Below are positions 39,059 through 47,791 of a stretch of 64,000 nucleotides of DNA, piece after piece. The position numbers and the translations under genes were made by a program. The notes under the pieces were generated by a model. It ran no database searches. It saw only the letters and a list, made by a program, of their open reading frames with translations, and was not told the origin of the DNA. The stretch comes from Arthrobacter_J sp038199985 (lineage in GTDB: Bacteria; Actinomycetota; Actinomycetes; Actinomycetales; Micrococcaceae): contig JBBPYK010000013.1 of NCBI GenBank assembly GCA_038199985.1, positions 1 to 64,000 of the forward strand, written 5' to 3'. Each line of letters starts with the position of its first letter. Position 1 is the stretch's first letter.

Positions 39059-39460
39059 CTACGGAGTGGGGATAAGACCGTTCAGGGAGAGGTAGTTTTC
39101 CTGGCATTCCGCTTTGGTCTCTATCGTTAGAGCCAGCTCCATGCACTGCTCGTAATCCGCGGTGAACGGCCAGAGCACAATCATGGCCCCCGTACTCAGC
39201 GTCGAGAGCAGAGTGATGATCAGGCCAAGCGTGGCGGTGACCTTCAAAATCCGGGAGAGTTTGTATCTGAACAGGTGAACAAGAGTGAGGATACCCATGA
39301 CGACGGCGGCAATTCCGGTGGCCAGCCCCAGGACCTTCCACGGGAGCGGCAGAGTGCCGGTGATGAGCATGAGCACAAAGAAGACCATGAACCACCGCAG
39401 CAGGGTCCTTCCCTTCAGAACCTGCTCCTGGTCGGGGGAGGGCGATGTCTTCTGATCCAT
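39059..39460 (-). CDS. Hypothetical three-helix membrane protein
   Basis: 133 residues with three membrane helices (about 24-42, 44-64, 76-99) and a C-terminal extracytoplasmic part holding two Cys residues (YEQCMELA and KAECQENY) that could form a disulfide. It lies between PerM and purN on the opposite strand. No homologue recognised; weakly like small membrane proteins found next to purN in relatives. Confidence 0.65.
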   Translation of the reverse strand: MDQKTSPSPDQEQVLKGRTLLRWFMVFFVLMLITGTLPLPWKVLGLATGIAAVVMGILTLVHLFRYKLSRILKVTATLGLIITLLSTLSTGAMIVLWPFTADYEQCMELALTIETKAECQENYLSLNGLIPTP

Positions 39461-39499
39461 TGTTTCAGCCTAGAGGGTGCCGACGCCTAAAGTTGACGC

Positions 39500-40081
39500 A
39501 TGCGCATAGTAGTCCTGGTCTCAGGCACCGGATCCAACCTGCAAGCCGTCATCGATGCCGTAAGTAGCGGTGTGCTCAAGGTGGAGATCGCGGCGGTGGG
39601 CTCTGACCGCCCGGGGACCGGTGGCGTTGAACGCTCTGCCGACGCCGGCATCGATACGTTCGTAGTGGATTTTGCCGATTATCCCCTGCGAGCGGAGTGG
39701 AACTCTGCGCTAACGCGAGCGGTCTCCTTCTACCAGCCTGACTACGTGGTGTCGTCGGGCTTCATGCGCATTGTCGGCGAAGAGTTTTTGGATAGCTTTC
39801 CCAACAGGTATCTGAATACTCATCCTGCTCTGCTGCCTGCTTTTCCCGGTGCTCATGGGGTGAGAGATGCATTGGCCTACGGGGTCAAAGTGACGGGCTG
39901 TACGGTCATGATCGCCGATGCCGGTGTTGACACCGGCCCCATCCTCGCTCAGGAGGCGGTGAAGGTCCTTGACGATGACACGGAAGAATCCCTCCATGAA
40001 CGCATCAAGGTTTTGGAGCGTCGTCTACTGATCGAGACTCTTTCGCGCCTCGCCGAAGGGACGGATCATGCCACTCGTTGA
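39500..40081 (+). CDS. purN: Phosphoribosylglycinamide formyltransferase
   Basis: 193 residues. It transfers a formyl group from 10-formyl-THF to GAR in step three of purine synthesis. The N-terminal nucleotide loop is VLVSGTGSNLQAVIDA; the catalytic Asn and His lie in YLNTHPALLPAFPG and the Asp in DAGVDTGPI. Length is normal for PurN. It overlaps the corA gene by 14 nt and is followed after corA and a lipoprotein gene by purH, so the local purine genes are not contiguous. ATG at 39500 has no clear ribosome binding site. Confidence 0.93.
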   Translation: MRIVVLVSGTGSNLQAVIDAVSSGVLKVEIAAVGSDRPGTGGVERSADAGIDTFVVDFADYPLRAEWNSALTRAVSFYQPDYVVSSGFMRIVGEEFLDSFPNRYLNTHPALLPAFPGAHGVRDALAYGVKVTGCTVMIADAGVDTGPILAQEAVKVLDDDTEESLHERIKVLERRLLIETLSRLAEGTDHATR

Positions 40082-41084
40082 CAACGCTGTTTACGTGGAC
40101 GGCCGCCGGGCTCTGGAGCCGAACAGCCTCGACGAGACGTTCGAACTCATGCGAGACGTCAAGGGCATGGCGTGGATAGGACTGTATCGTCCGGACGACG
40201 ACGAAATTCATGCGATCGCCAATGAATTTGGTCTTCACCACCTCAGTGTGGAGGACGCCTCCAAAGGGCATCAGCGAGCCAAACTCGAAAATTATGAAGA
40301 CACGTTGTTCGTTGTGCTTCGTCCAGCGCGCTATCTGGACCGTGAGGAAAGGGTGGAGTTCGGAGAAGTTCATGTCTTTGTGGGACCGGATTTCGTGCTG
40401 ACCATTCGACATGCGGAGGCTCCTGACCTGGGAAAGGTCCGCCATCGTCTTGAAGGCACCCCGGAGCTGCTGGCTATGGGGCCAGACGCCGTTCTCTACG
40501 CGATTCTGGACGAGGTGGTGGACGGTTATGAACCGGTGGCCAATGGCCTGGAGAATGACATCGACGAAATCGAGAATGATCTCTTCGGCGGAAATCCGGG
40601 TGTAGCGCGGCGTATCTACAAACTCCATCGCGAGGTACTCCAGTTCCAGCGCGCCACACAGCCGCTGCAGAATATGATCGAGACCCTTCAGCGTGGCGAA
40701 AGTCAATACACCATTGACAACGAACTCGGGCGCAGGCTCAGAGATGTTCACGACCATGTGATCCGCGTCGTGGACCGCGCCAACACTTTCCGCGCCCTGC
40801 TTCAGAACGCCTTGACGGTACATTCCACCCTTGTGGCACAGCGACAGAACGCAGAAATGCAACGGATGACGGAGACGTCGCTGAAGCAGAACGATGAGGT
40901 GAAGAGAATCTCCTCCTGGGCGGCCATCCTGTTCGCACCAACACTGATTGCTTCGATTTACGGCATGAACTTTGACGTCATGCCGGAGCTGCACTGGGCC
41001 TTGGGGTATCCGTTCTCCATAGGACTCATGCTCATGCTTGGTGTGGGGCTTTACTGGACCTTTAGACGAAACAATTGGCTCTGA
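40068..41084 (+). CDS. corA: CorA-family Mg2+/Co2+ channel
   Basis: 338 residues. A large cytoplasmic funnel domain rich in charged helices is followed by two C-terminal membrane helices (about 287-306 and 314-332). The selectivity motif YGMNFDVMPELHW (GMN) ends helix 1, the hallmark of CorA pentameric magnesium channels. The ATG at 40068 lies inside the last codons of purN, so the two are co-transcribed. CorA mediates Mg2+ uptake; Co2+ and Ni2+ can also pass. Confidence 0.9.
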   Translation: MPLVDNAVYVDGRRALEPNSLDETFELMRDVKGMAWIGLYRPDDDEIHAIANEFGLHHLSVEDASKGHQRAKLENYEDTLFVVLRPARYLDREERVEFGEVHVFVGPDFVLTIRHAEAPDLGKVRHRLEGTPELLAMGPDAVLYAILDEVVDGYEPVANGLENDIDEIENDLFGGNPGVARRIYKLHREVLQFQRATQPLQNMIETLQRGESQYTIDNELGRRLRDVHDHVIRVVDRANTFRALLQNALTVHSTLVAQRQNAEMQRMTETSLKQNDEVKRISSWAAILFAPTLIASIYGMNFDVMPELHWALGYPFSIGLMLMLGVGLYWTFRRNNWL

Positions 41085-41200
41085 GAGTGATGTATCTCAC
41101 AAGTTTCTGGGTTCCGGTTCTCGTTGCTCTGGGCCACAGATAAGGTGTTGGAAGACGTTTGATTCACCGTTCACGCGCGCAGACTCCCAGGGACCAGAAA

Positions 41201-41809
41201 ATGACTCACACTTTTGCCAAATTTGCGGCTGTGACCGCCCTTGCCGCCATGGTTTTGACAGGTTGCGGCAATGACGCAGCACCCGGAACAGTAGCTGCCG
41301 AAACCGGCCCGCAGCCAGCCAGCTCAACCGCCCCCGCGATCAACGTTGAGCGCCCAGAGACCAATGAACTCGCCGGTCAGCCAACCCTGGACGGCGCAAA
41401 AGCGTTCCTGTACTACTACTTTGAGCTCGAGTCCTATGCGCAGCTCACCGGAGACACCACCGCGATGCTGGAGTCTGTGGATAACGCGACCCTGCCTGCT
41501 GCTGAGGCAGAACACATCAACGCCGTTTACGACGACGGCGGCTGGATTCTTGGCGGCACAGAGAACATCCAGAATGTCTTTGTCATGGATCCTGACGCCT
41601 CCAAGATTGGCGAAGGGGTAGAGGTCACGGTCCTCTTGCCGTCGCTCCCCACCGCCTACTCGGAGTTCAATAAAGACGGCACCGTATCGGATACCCGTGA
41701 GTGGAGCAGCGAAGGCACCATTCACACAGCCAAACTGATTTTCCGTGGTGGCGAATGGCGGCTGACGTACTTGGAGGAGACCCCGGAAGTCGAGCTTCCG
41801 GAGCAGTAG
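41201..41809 (+). CDS. Secreted lipoprotein (DUF6318-like)
   Basis: 202 residues. A lipoprotein signal peptide ends LTGCG with Cys22, then a Ser/Thr/Pro linker and a conserved body FLYYYFELESYAQLTGDTTA and GTVSDTREWSSEGTIH. I recognise it as DUF6318, a lipoprotein family of Micrococcaceae of unknown function. The ATG at 41201 (MTHTFAK) has AGGGA upstream; an earlier ATG is excluded. It lies alone between corA and purH. Confidence 0.75.
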   Translation: MTHTFAKFAAVTALAAMVLTGCGNDAAPGTVAAETGPQPASSTAPAINVERPETNELAGQPTLDGAKAFLYYYFELESYAQLTGDTTAMLESVDNATLPAAEAEHINAVYDDGGWILGGTENIQNVFVMDPDASKIGEGVEVTVLLPSLPTAYSEFNKDGTVSDTREWSSEGTIHTAKLIFRGGEWRLTYLEETPEVELPEQ

Positions 41810-41864
41810 CACCACCCATTAAGCTAGAAGTAAACACCCGTCTGAAAATCTCTGGAGTAGCTGC

Positions 41865-43487
41865 GTGAGCCTTCTGAAGCTTGATCGTGTCCCCATCCGC
41901 CGTGCGCTGATTTCCGTTTATGACAAAACCGGGCTCGAGGAACTGGCCGCTGGCCTGCACCAGGCGGGCGTGAGCATTGTTTCAACCGGTTCCACTGCTC
42001 AGCGAATTGCCGCCGCTGGGATACCGGTCACTGAGGTTTCAGAGGTGACAGGTTTCCAGGAGTGTCTGGACGGAAGGGTGAAAACTCTTCACCCTCGGGT
42101 GCACGCCGGAATCTTGGCGGATCGACGTCGGCAGGAACACATAGATCAGCTGCGAGAGTTGGACGTCGAGGCGTTTGACCTCGTGGTGGTGAACCTATAT
42201 CCGTTCGTGGAGACCGTGAAGTCCGGGGCCGCAGACGACGACGTCGTGGAGCAGATTGATATTGGTGGACCAGCGATGGTCCGCTCTGCAGCCAAGAACC
42301 ATCCATCGGTGGCCGTTGTAGTGGATCCGGCACGGTACACGGACGTCGTGAATGCCGCTGCTGCAGGCGGCTTTGATCTCACCGCACGACGCCGGCTGGC
42401 CGCCCTCGCTTTTGCGCACACAGCTGCTTATGACCATTCGGTGGCGGCATGGACCGCAGCGCAGTTTGGCGATGATCATGGCGATGCGCCTGCGGCCCCG
42501 GCTTTCCCTGCCTACGCGGGATTGTCGCTGGAGCGTTCCGAGGTTCTGCGCTACGGAGAAAACCCCCATCAGGCTGCTGCGCTCTACGTTGAGCAGGGCG
42601 CGGCACCTGGGATTGCTCAGGCCGATCAGCTGCACGGTAAAGCGATGAGCTACAACAACTTTGTGGATGCGGACGCAGCGTTGCGAGCCGCCTTCGATTT
42701 CGCTGAACCAGCGGTAGCCATCGTCAAGCACGCCAATCCGTGTGGGGTTGCCGTGGCTTCTGCGGAAGCCGCGGACATCATGGCTGACGCCCATGCCAAA
42801 GCCCACGCCTGCGATCCCGTATCCGCCTATGGCGGTGTGATTGCTGCTAACCGCGAGGTCAGCGAAGGTATGGCACGTGCTATTAAGGATATTTTCACCG
42901 AGGTCGTCATCGCACCCGGCTTTGAGCCAGCGGCTCTGGAGGTCTTGAAGACCAAGAAGAACATCCGGTTGCTCACCCTCCCCGATGGATATCATCGAGA
43001 TCCCGTGGAAGTTCGCCAGGTATCCGGCGGTGTGCTCCTTCAGATGGGGGACACCATCGAGTCCGACGGCGATTCTGTCGAGAACTGGACGCTTGCTGCC
43101 GGTGAGGTTGCAGACGAGGCAACTCTTGCGGATCTCGCCTTCGCCTGGAAGGCCTGCCGTGCTGCAAAATCGAACGCGATTCTGCTGGCCCACAATGGTG
43201 GCGCCGTCGGAGTCGGCATGGGACAGGTCAATCGGCTGGACTCCTGCAGACTGGCGGTGGAGCGGGCCAACACCCTTGGTGGGGAAGGCCAGGAACGCGC
43301 ACGCGGTTCCGTAGCGGCGTCGGACGCGTTCTTCCCCTTCGCTGACGGCTTGCAGATCCTGCTCGACGCCGGCGTCCGCGCCGTCGTCCAACCTGGCGGT
43401 TCGGTGCGGGATGAGGAAGTGATTGCGGCTGCGCAGACCGCCGGAATCACTATGTACTTCACGGGATCGCGGCACTTCTTTCACTGA
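41865..43487 (+). CDS. purH: Bifunctional AICAR formyltransferase/IMP cyclohydrolase
   Basis: 540 residues. It catalyses the last two steps of purine synthesis, formylation of AICAR by 10-formyl-THF and ring closure to IMP. The N-terminal IMP cyclohydrolase/MGS-like domain runs to about residue 200 (starting RRALISVYDKTGLEELA), and the formyltransferase domain includes the catalytic IVKHANPCGVA. The end AGITMYFTGSRHFFH is typical of PurH. The start is GTG at 41865 after TGGAG. A 135-bp gap separates it from icd. Confidence 0.95.
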   Translation: MSLLKLDRVPIRRALISVYDKTGLEELAAGLHQAGVSIVSTGSTAQRIAAAGIPVTEVSEVTGFQECLDGRVKTLHPRVHAGILADRRRQEHIDQLRELDVEAFDLVVVNLYPFVETVKSGAADDDVVEQIDIGGPAMVRSAAKNHPSVAVVVDPARYTDVVNAAAAGGFDLTARRRLAALAFAHTAAYDHSVAAWTAAQFGDDHGDAPAAPAFPAYAGLSLERSEVLRYGENPHQAAALYVEQGAAPGIAQADQLHGKAMSYNNFVDADAALRAAFDFAEPAVAIVKHANPCGVAVASAEAADIMADAHAKAHACDPVSAYGGVIAANREVSEGMARAIKDIFTEVVIAPGFEPAALEVLKTKKNIRLLTLPDGYHRDPVEVRQVSGGVLLQMGDTIESDGDSVENWTLAAGEVADEATLADLAFAWKACRAAKSNAILLAHNGGAVGVGMGQVNRLDSCRLAVERANTLGGEGQERARGSVAASDAFFPFADGLQILLDAGVRAVVQPGGSVRDEEVIAAAQTAGITMYFTGSRHFFH

Positions 43488-43622
43488 TAATTTGATCCAG
43501 CTGGGGTGCGGAGCGAACACTAGCGCATTTCGAGGCATATTGGGCCTTGTGGCATAGTTGGGTCAGGACACAACCCGGAAATAACAGGGGCTCACCAAGC
43601 CCTGACGATGCAAGGAGAACGT

Positions 43623-44852
43623 GTGGCTGACACACAGAAGATTAAGGTCCAGGGTTCGGTTGTAGAGCTCGACGGCGACGAAATGACGCGCATCATCTGG
43701 CAGTTCATCAAAGAACGCCTGATCCATCCTTATCTGGATGTTGATCTGAAGTACTATGATTTGTCGATTCAGAACCGCGATGCCACCGATGATCAGGTGA
43801 CCATCGATGCAGCAAATGCCATCAAGGAGCACAGTGTGGGCGTTAAGTGCGCCACCATCACTCCCGATGAGGCGCGCGTTGAAGAGTTCGGTCTGAAGAA
43901 AATGTGGGTTTCGCCCAACGGCACCATCCGTAACATCCTCGGCGGTGTGGTCTTCCGCGAACCGATTATCATTTCCAACATTCCGCGGTTGGTCCCGGGC
44001 TGGAACAAGCCGATCATCATTGGTCGCCACGCACACGGCGATCAGTACAAGGCTACGAACTTCAAGGTTCCCGGCGCCGGTACTCTGACTCTGACCTATA
44101 CGCCCGCGGACGGCGGCCAGGAGATTAAGCAGGAAGTCGTCACCTACGGTGAAGACGGCGGCGTAGCGATGGGTATGTACAATTTCAGCGATTCGATTCG
44201 TGATTTTGCCCGCGCGTCTTTCGCCTACGGTCTGCAGCGGAAATACCCGGTGTACCTGTCCACCAAGAACACCATTTTGAAGGCCTACGATGGTCAGTTC
44301 AAGGACCTCTTCCAGGAAGTCTTCGACGCCGAATTCAAGGACCAGTTCGACGCCGCAGGCCTCACCTATGAGCACCGACTGATCGATGACATGGTGGCTT
44401 CAGCGATGAAGTGGGAGGGCGGTTACGTCTGGGCCTGCAAGAACTATGACGGCGACGTTCAGTCGGACACTGTGGCTCAGGGGTTCGGCTCGCTGGGTCT
44501 CATGACTTCCGTGCTCATGACACCGGACGGCAAGACTGTAGAAGCGGAGGCTGCCCACGGTACCGTGACTCGTCACTACAGGCAGCACCAGCAGGGTAAG
44601 CCAACGTCCACCAACCCGATTGCGTCGATCTTCGCCTGGACGCGTGGGTTGATGCACCGTGGCAAGCTGGACAACACTCCGGAGGTCACCGAGTTCGCTC
44701 AGACGCTGGAAGACGTTGTCATCAAGACCGTTGAGTCGGGCAAGATGACCAAGGACCTGGCGTTGCTGGTTGGCAAGGACGCAGAGTACTTGACCACCGA
44801 GGAGTTCCTCGCGGCCCTCGACGAAAATCTGTCTGCACGACTGGCAAAGTAG
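43623..44852 (+). CDS. icd: NADP-dependent isocitrate dehydrogenase, homodimeric eukaryote-like type
   Basis: 409 residues. It converts isocitrate to 2-oxoglutarate and CO2, making NADPH. The opening VQGSVVELDGDEMTRIIWQF, GGVVFREPIIISNIPRLVPG and AHGTVTRHYRQHQQGK are those of the class II NADP-IDH shared with eukaryotes, unlike E. coli Icd. The start is GTG at 43623, with AAGGAG 5 nt upstream; an ATG 15 nt earlier carries that binding site inside the frame and is excluded. A hairpin follows at 44872-44913. Confidence 0.93.
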   Translation: MADTQKIKVQGSVVELDGDEMTRIIWQFIKERLIHPYLDVDLKYYDLSIQNRDATDDQVTIDAANAIKEHSVGVKCATITPDEARVEEFGLKKMWVSPNGTIRNILGGVVFREPIIISNIPRLVPGWNKPIIIGRHAHGDQYKATNFKVPGAGTLTLTYTPADGGQEIKQEVVTYGEDGGVAMGMYNFSDSIRDFARASFAYGLQRKYPVYLSTKNTILKAYDGQFKDLFQEVFDAEFKDQFDAAGLTYEHRLIDDMVASAMKWEGGYVWACKNYDGDVQSDTVAQGFGSLGLMTSVLMTPDGKTVEAEAAHGTVTRHYRQHQQGKPTSTNPIASIFAWTRGLMHRGKLDNTPEVTEFAQTLEDVVIKTVESGKMTKDLALLVGKDAEYLTTEEFLAALDENLSARLAK

Positions 44853-44871
44853 GGCGCAACTGTTTCACCAC

Positions 44872-44913
44872 ATGGGCTATCCTCCCGGCGTGACGCCGTG
44901 GAGGGTGGCCCAT
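44872..44913. terminator. Terminator-like hairpin after icd
   Basis: Long imperfect inverted repeat: ATGGGC ... CCTCC CGGCG TGA CGCCG T GGAGG ... GCCCAT. It lies 20 nt after icd and 8 nt from the convergent oxidoreductase stop, so it can terminate both genes. Confidence 0.65.
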
Positions 44914-44920
44914 CAGTGGT

Positions 44921-46012
44921 TTAAGCGCCCGCCACCGAGGCGTCGTTCGGGTAGCGGACACCAAGTTGCTTTCGAACGTCATCGAAGAGTTCCATGGTGG
45001 CGATGGAGTGCGCTAGGGGCATGGTTGCGCTCTGCGTGCGTCCTTCCTGAACGCAGCGGGTAACTTCGCGTAGCTCGTATGTGTATCCGTTACCCACCGG
45101 CGCAAATCGCTCTACGCGCGGCTCCGCATCACCCGCTGCCGCGATAGTGAGTTCCAACGGATGGTGAAGCGGAGCGCCGGTTCGCAGCCACCCGAGGCTT
45201 CCACATACGGTGGCCGTGCGGGGCGACGAGGCCACCAACGACGTCGTGAGTTGTGCGTGGGCGCCCGAGGCGTAGCGGAGGGTGAGGGCGTTCTGGACGT
45301 CCACGCCGTCGGCGTTGAGATGACCCGAGGCGCGAACTTCGTCGGGAAAGCCGAGGGTCCCTAACGCCCAGGTCAACGGGTAGACAGCAAGGTCTAACAA
45401 GGCCCCACCACCGGCTGCCGGGGCCCAGATGCGACTTTCTGGGTCCAGCGGTGCTTTAAAGCCAAGATCTGCCTGAACCCACTGGATGTCGCCAAGCTCA
45501 CCTGAACGGATGATCTGCCAAGCCCTGGTGAGGGAGGGGAGAAAACGGCTCCAGACTGCTTCCATGAGAAACACGCCCTGTAGCGCTGCAAGCTCAGTGA
45601 GTGCCCGTGCTTCCGAAGCATTGATGGTCAGAGACTTCTCGCAGAGGACGTGCTTGCCCGCCTCAAGTGCCGTGTGGACAATCTCGTAATGCTGCCCGTG
45701 GGGTGCGGCAACATAGACAACATCTACTTTTGGGTCCTGACACAGCACGCGATACCCGGGGGCGCTGCCGGTGTCTGCGTAGGCGTGGGCAAAGCCAAAG
45801 CGTGCCGCGAAGGCGTTGGCCTTTTCGGTTGTGCGAGAGCTGACTGCGTGGAGCACTGCATCTTCGAGGAGGGAAATGTCTGCGGTGACGGTTGCGGCGA
45901 TCTTTCCGGTCGCCACAACTCCCCACCGGAGGGACCGCCCGGTGGACGACGTCGGATTCTCCTGTTCGTTCAGTGCTGGTGCATGGATGGGTAGACGAGA
46001 ATCATGGGCCAT
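44921..46012 (-). CDS. Gfo/Idh/MocA-family NAD(P)-dependent oxidoreductase
   Basis: 363 residues. An N-terminal Rossmann fold starts LRWGVVATGKIAATVTADIS, includes VVYVAAPHGQHYEIVHTALE and the catalytic Lys loop HVLCEKSLTI. The C-terminal alpha/beta domain has AGGGALLDLAVYPLTWAL. This branch is like trans-1,2-dihydrobenzenediol/glucose-fructose oxidoreductases. The EKP motif reads EKS. It acts on an unknown sugar, inositol or related polyol. Single gene, convergent with icd. Confidence 0.85.
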   Translation of the reverse strand: MAHDSRLPIHAPALNEQENPTSSTGRSLRWGVVATGKIAATVTADISLLEDAVLHAVSSRTTEKANAFAARFGFAHAYADTGSAPGYRVLCQDPKVDVVYVAAPHGQHYEIVHTALEAGKHVLCEKSLTINASEARALTELAALQGVFLMEAVWSRFLPSLTRAWQIIRSGELGDIQWVQADLGFKAPLDPESRIWAPAAGGGALLDLAVYPLTWALGTLGFPDEVRASGHLNADGVDVQNALTLRYASGAHAQLTTSLVASSPRTATVCGSLGWLRTGAPLHHPLELTIAAAGDAEPRVERFAPVGNGYTYELREVTRCVQEGRTQSATMPLAHSIATMELFDDVRKQLGVRYPNDASVAGA

Positions 46013-46244
46013 GAAGCGTATTTACTCACAGGTTCTTCAAGGTGTCAACGAATCGTGTCCATTTCGGGACAACTTTGCGCAAACTCTCATTCTTTTCACA
46101 GATTTGTGGCAGAAAGCTGCCATATGTCTCTACCTTGGGATCAGCCCGAAGATTTCAAACGATCGTTTGGCAGACATCGGGCCGCCTCAACAACAGTTCC
46201 GGGAAGCGCAATGGTGCGCCCACCGGACGTAGCAAAGGATGAAC
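46013..46244. other. Intergenic region upstream of the serine proteases
   Basis: A gap of 232 bp between divergent genes. I see no further gene. It must hold the promoters for the oxidoreductase and the protease pair. AT-richer stretches such as TTCTTTTCACAGATT (46091-46105) could be promoter DNA, but no confident boxes were found. Confidence 0.35.
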
Positions 46245-46970
46245 ATGATCAGGAAGAAACTACTGGGCGGCGCAGCAATTGTGGCGCTGGCCCTCATGGG
46301 AACTGCCGGAGCCTCAACCGCTGCACCGAGCCCAGACCAGGCAAGCCCGAACATCGTTGGTGGCGAGACAATCCCCATCAGCAGTGCTCCGTATGCCGTG
46401 CAGATCCACACGAACTACTCGGGAAATTCGTTCATGTGCTCTGGCTCCCTCATCTCCTCCCAGTGGGTGCTGACGGCGCGCCACTGTGAAGGAACCAAGT
46501 CAGTCCGACTGGGCTCCAGTTCACTGAATCAGGGAACACTGCGCACCGTGTCCGCCGACTACGCCTGGTCGGGTGGAGACATGCGGCTGCTGAAGCTCAG
46601 CACCCCGTACTCCGGCACAACGGTGACGCTGAACAAGGACCGCGTGTCTGTGAATCAGGCAGCGGATGCTTACGGCTGGGGCCGCACCTGCGGTAACTGT
46701 GGGGCGTCGTCCTTGCTCAAGCACGCCAACGTAAAAATCACCGGTGGTTCCTATGACGCCTACAACGGTAAGGCCGTCGAAACCTACGGTGTTGACGGAC
46801 AGGTCTACAAGGGCGATTCCGGCGGACCTCTCATGGTCGGCGGCCAGCAGTCAGGTGTTCTGTCCACTGGTGGCGGAAACCCGGACAGCATCTACCGTTA
46901 CGCCAATTACACATACGTTTACCACGCCATGCCGTGGATCACGTCAGTCAGCGGAGTTACCGGACAATAA
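46245..46970 (+). CDS. Secreted trypsin-like serine protease (S1 family), copy 1
   Basis: 241 residues. A Sec signal peptide (residues 1-27, ending ASTAA) and a short propeptide precede the trypsin start NIVGGETIP. The catalytic triad is in WVLTARHCEG (His), GGDMRLLKL (Asp) and VYKGDSGGPLMV (Ser). Cys pairs fit the usual disulfides, including a CGNC in the middle. The second ATG (46245, MIRKKL) is chosen because AAAGG lies 6 nt upstream, whereas the first ATG directly abuts it. A paralogue follows after 18 nt, so the two form one operon. It probably degrades extracellular protein. Confidence 0.87.
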   Translation: MIRKKLLGGAAIVALALMGTAGASTAAPSPDQASPNIVGGETIPISSAPYAVQIHTNYSGNSFMCSGSLISSQWVLTARHCEGTKSVRLGSSSLNQGTLRTVSADYAWSGGDMRLLKLSTPYSGTTVTLNKDRVSVNQAADAYGWGRTCGNCGASSLLKHANVKITGGSYDAYNGKAVETYGVDGQVYKGDSGGPLMVGGQQSGVLSTGGGNPDSIYRYANYTYVYHAMPWITSVSGVTGQ

Positions 46971-46988
46971 GCAGTAGGAGAATAAATC

Positions 46989-47708
46989 GTGAAAAAGAAC
47001 TTGAAATTTGCAGGCATCGCCGCCGTTGCAGCCATGGCACTTGCAGGCCCTGCAGCAGCAAACGCTGCCCCCAGCCCCGAGACAGCATCGCCAAACATTG
47101 TTGGCGGCAACGAGGTCAGCATCACCGCAGCGCCCTTCGCCGCCCAGGTCTATTCCAACGGCAACTTCACCTGCTCCGCATCGCAGATTTCCTCGCAGTG
47201 GGTTCTCACCGCGAAGCACTGCGTTGGTGGCAACATGTCAGTGAACCTTGGATCGGGCCGGCTTGGTAGCGGCACGAACGTGGGAGTTTCCACGTACTAC
47301 TCCTACAACGGCGGAGACCTGGCTCTGTTGAAGCTGCGGAGCCCATACTACGGGAGCTATGCCAGCCTGGAAGCAGACAAACTGCAGTACACCACCAGCG
47401 GCAGCATCTTCGGCTGGGGCCGCACAACACCGAACGGACCTCCGTCGTCACAGTTGAAGACAGCCAACGTCTACGTTGACGGCCTTGCAACCGATGCGTA
47501 CAACGGACCGGCCTACCGCCACTACGGCCTGAACGGCCAAGCGTGGAAGGGCGACTCCGGTGGACCGCTGGTGATCAACGGAAAGGTCATCGGAGTCGCG
47601 TCCACGAGTGCGAGCGGTGGAAGCAACACGAGCGCCTACTCCTGGTACTCCTCTGTTCCCCACGGCATCAACTGGATCACCTCGGTGTCGGGAGTCAGTG
47701 GATCCTGA
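46989..47708 (+). CDS. Secreted trypsin-like serine protease (S1 family), copy 2
   Basis: 239 residues, clearly paralogous to the preceding gene: the same signal-peptide style, SPNIVGGNEVSITAAPFAAQ, WVLTAKHCVG, NGGDLALLKLRSP, WKGDSGGPLVING and the closing INWITSVSGVSGS. All triad residues are present. It lacks the extra CGNC pair of copy 1 and differs most in the specificity loops, so the two may cut different sites. The start is GTG at 46989 with TAGGAG 8 nt upstream. A long hairpin follows at 47723-47779. Confidence 0.87.
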   Translation: MKKNLKFAGIAAVAAMALAGPAAANAAPSPETASPNIVGGNEVSITAAPFAAQVYSNGNFTCSASQISSQWVLTAKHCVGGNMSVNLGSGRLGSGTNVGVSTYYSYNGGDLALLKLRSPYYGSYASLEADKLQYTTSGSIFGWGRTTPNGPPSSQLKTANVYVDGLATDAYNGPAYRHYGLNGQAWKGDSGGPLVINGKVIGVASTSASGGSNTSAYSWYSSVPHGINWITSVSGVSGS

Positions 47709-47722
47709 TCTCATACCAGTAA

Positions 47723-47779
47723 CCAATGGCCGCTCGTGGTTGTCCCAGCTGGAGACAAACCGCCACGAGCGGCCATTGG
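47723..47779. terminator. Strong bidirectional terminator hairpin
   Basis: Perfect 17-bp inverted repeat (CCAATGGCCGCTCGTGG / CCACGAGCGGCCATTGG); the loop contains a further TTGTC/GACAA stem. It lies 14 nt after the protease pair and 12 nt from the stop of the convergent permease gene, so it ends both units. Confidence 0.9.
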
Positions 47780-47791
47780 TCGTTAAAGGGG

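Noticed and set aside
40005..40994. 329-codon minus-strand frame opposite corA
   Set aside because: corA has the GMN motif and normal length; the antisense frame has no features of a real protein.
42195..43538. Long open frame on the minus strand (447 codons) opposite purH
   Set aside because: purH is certain on the other strand, and the antisense frame has no domain, no ribosome binding site and the composition expected of a shadow frame in high-GC DNA.
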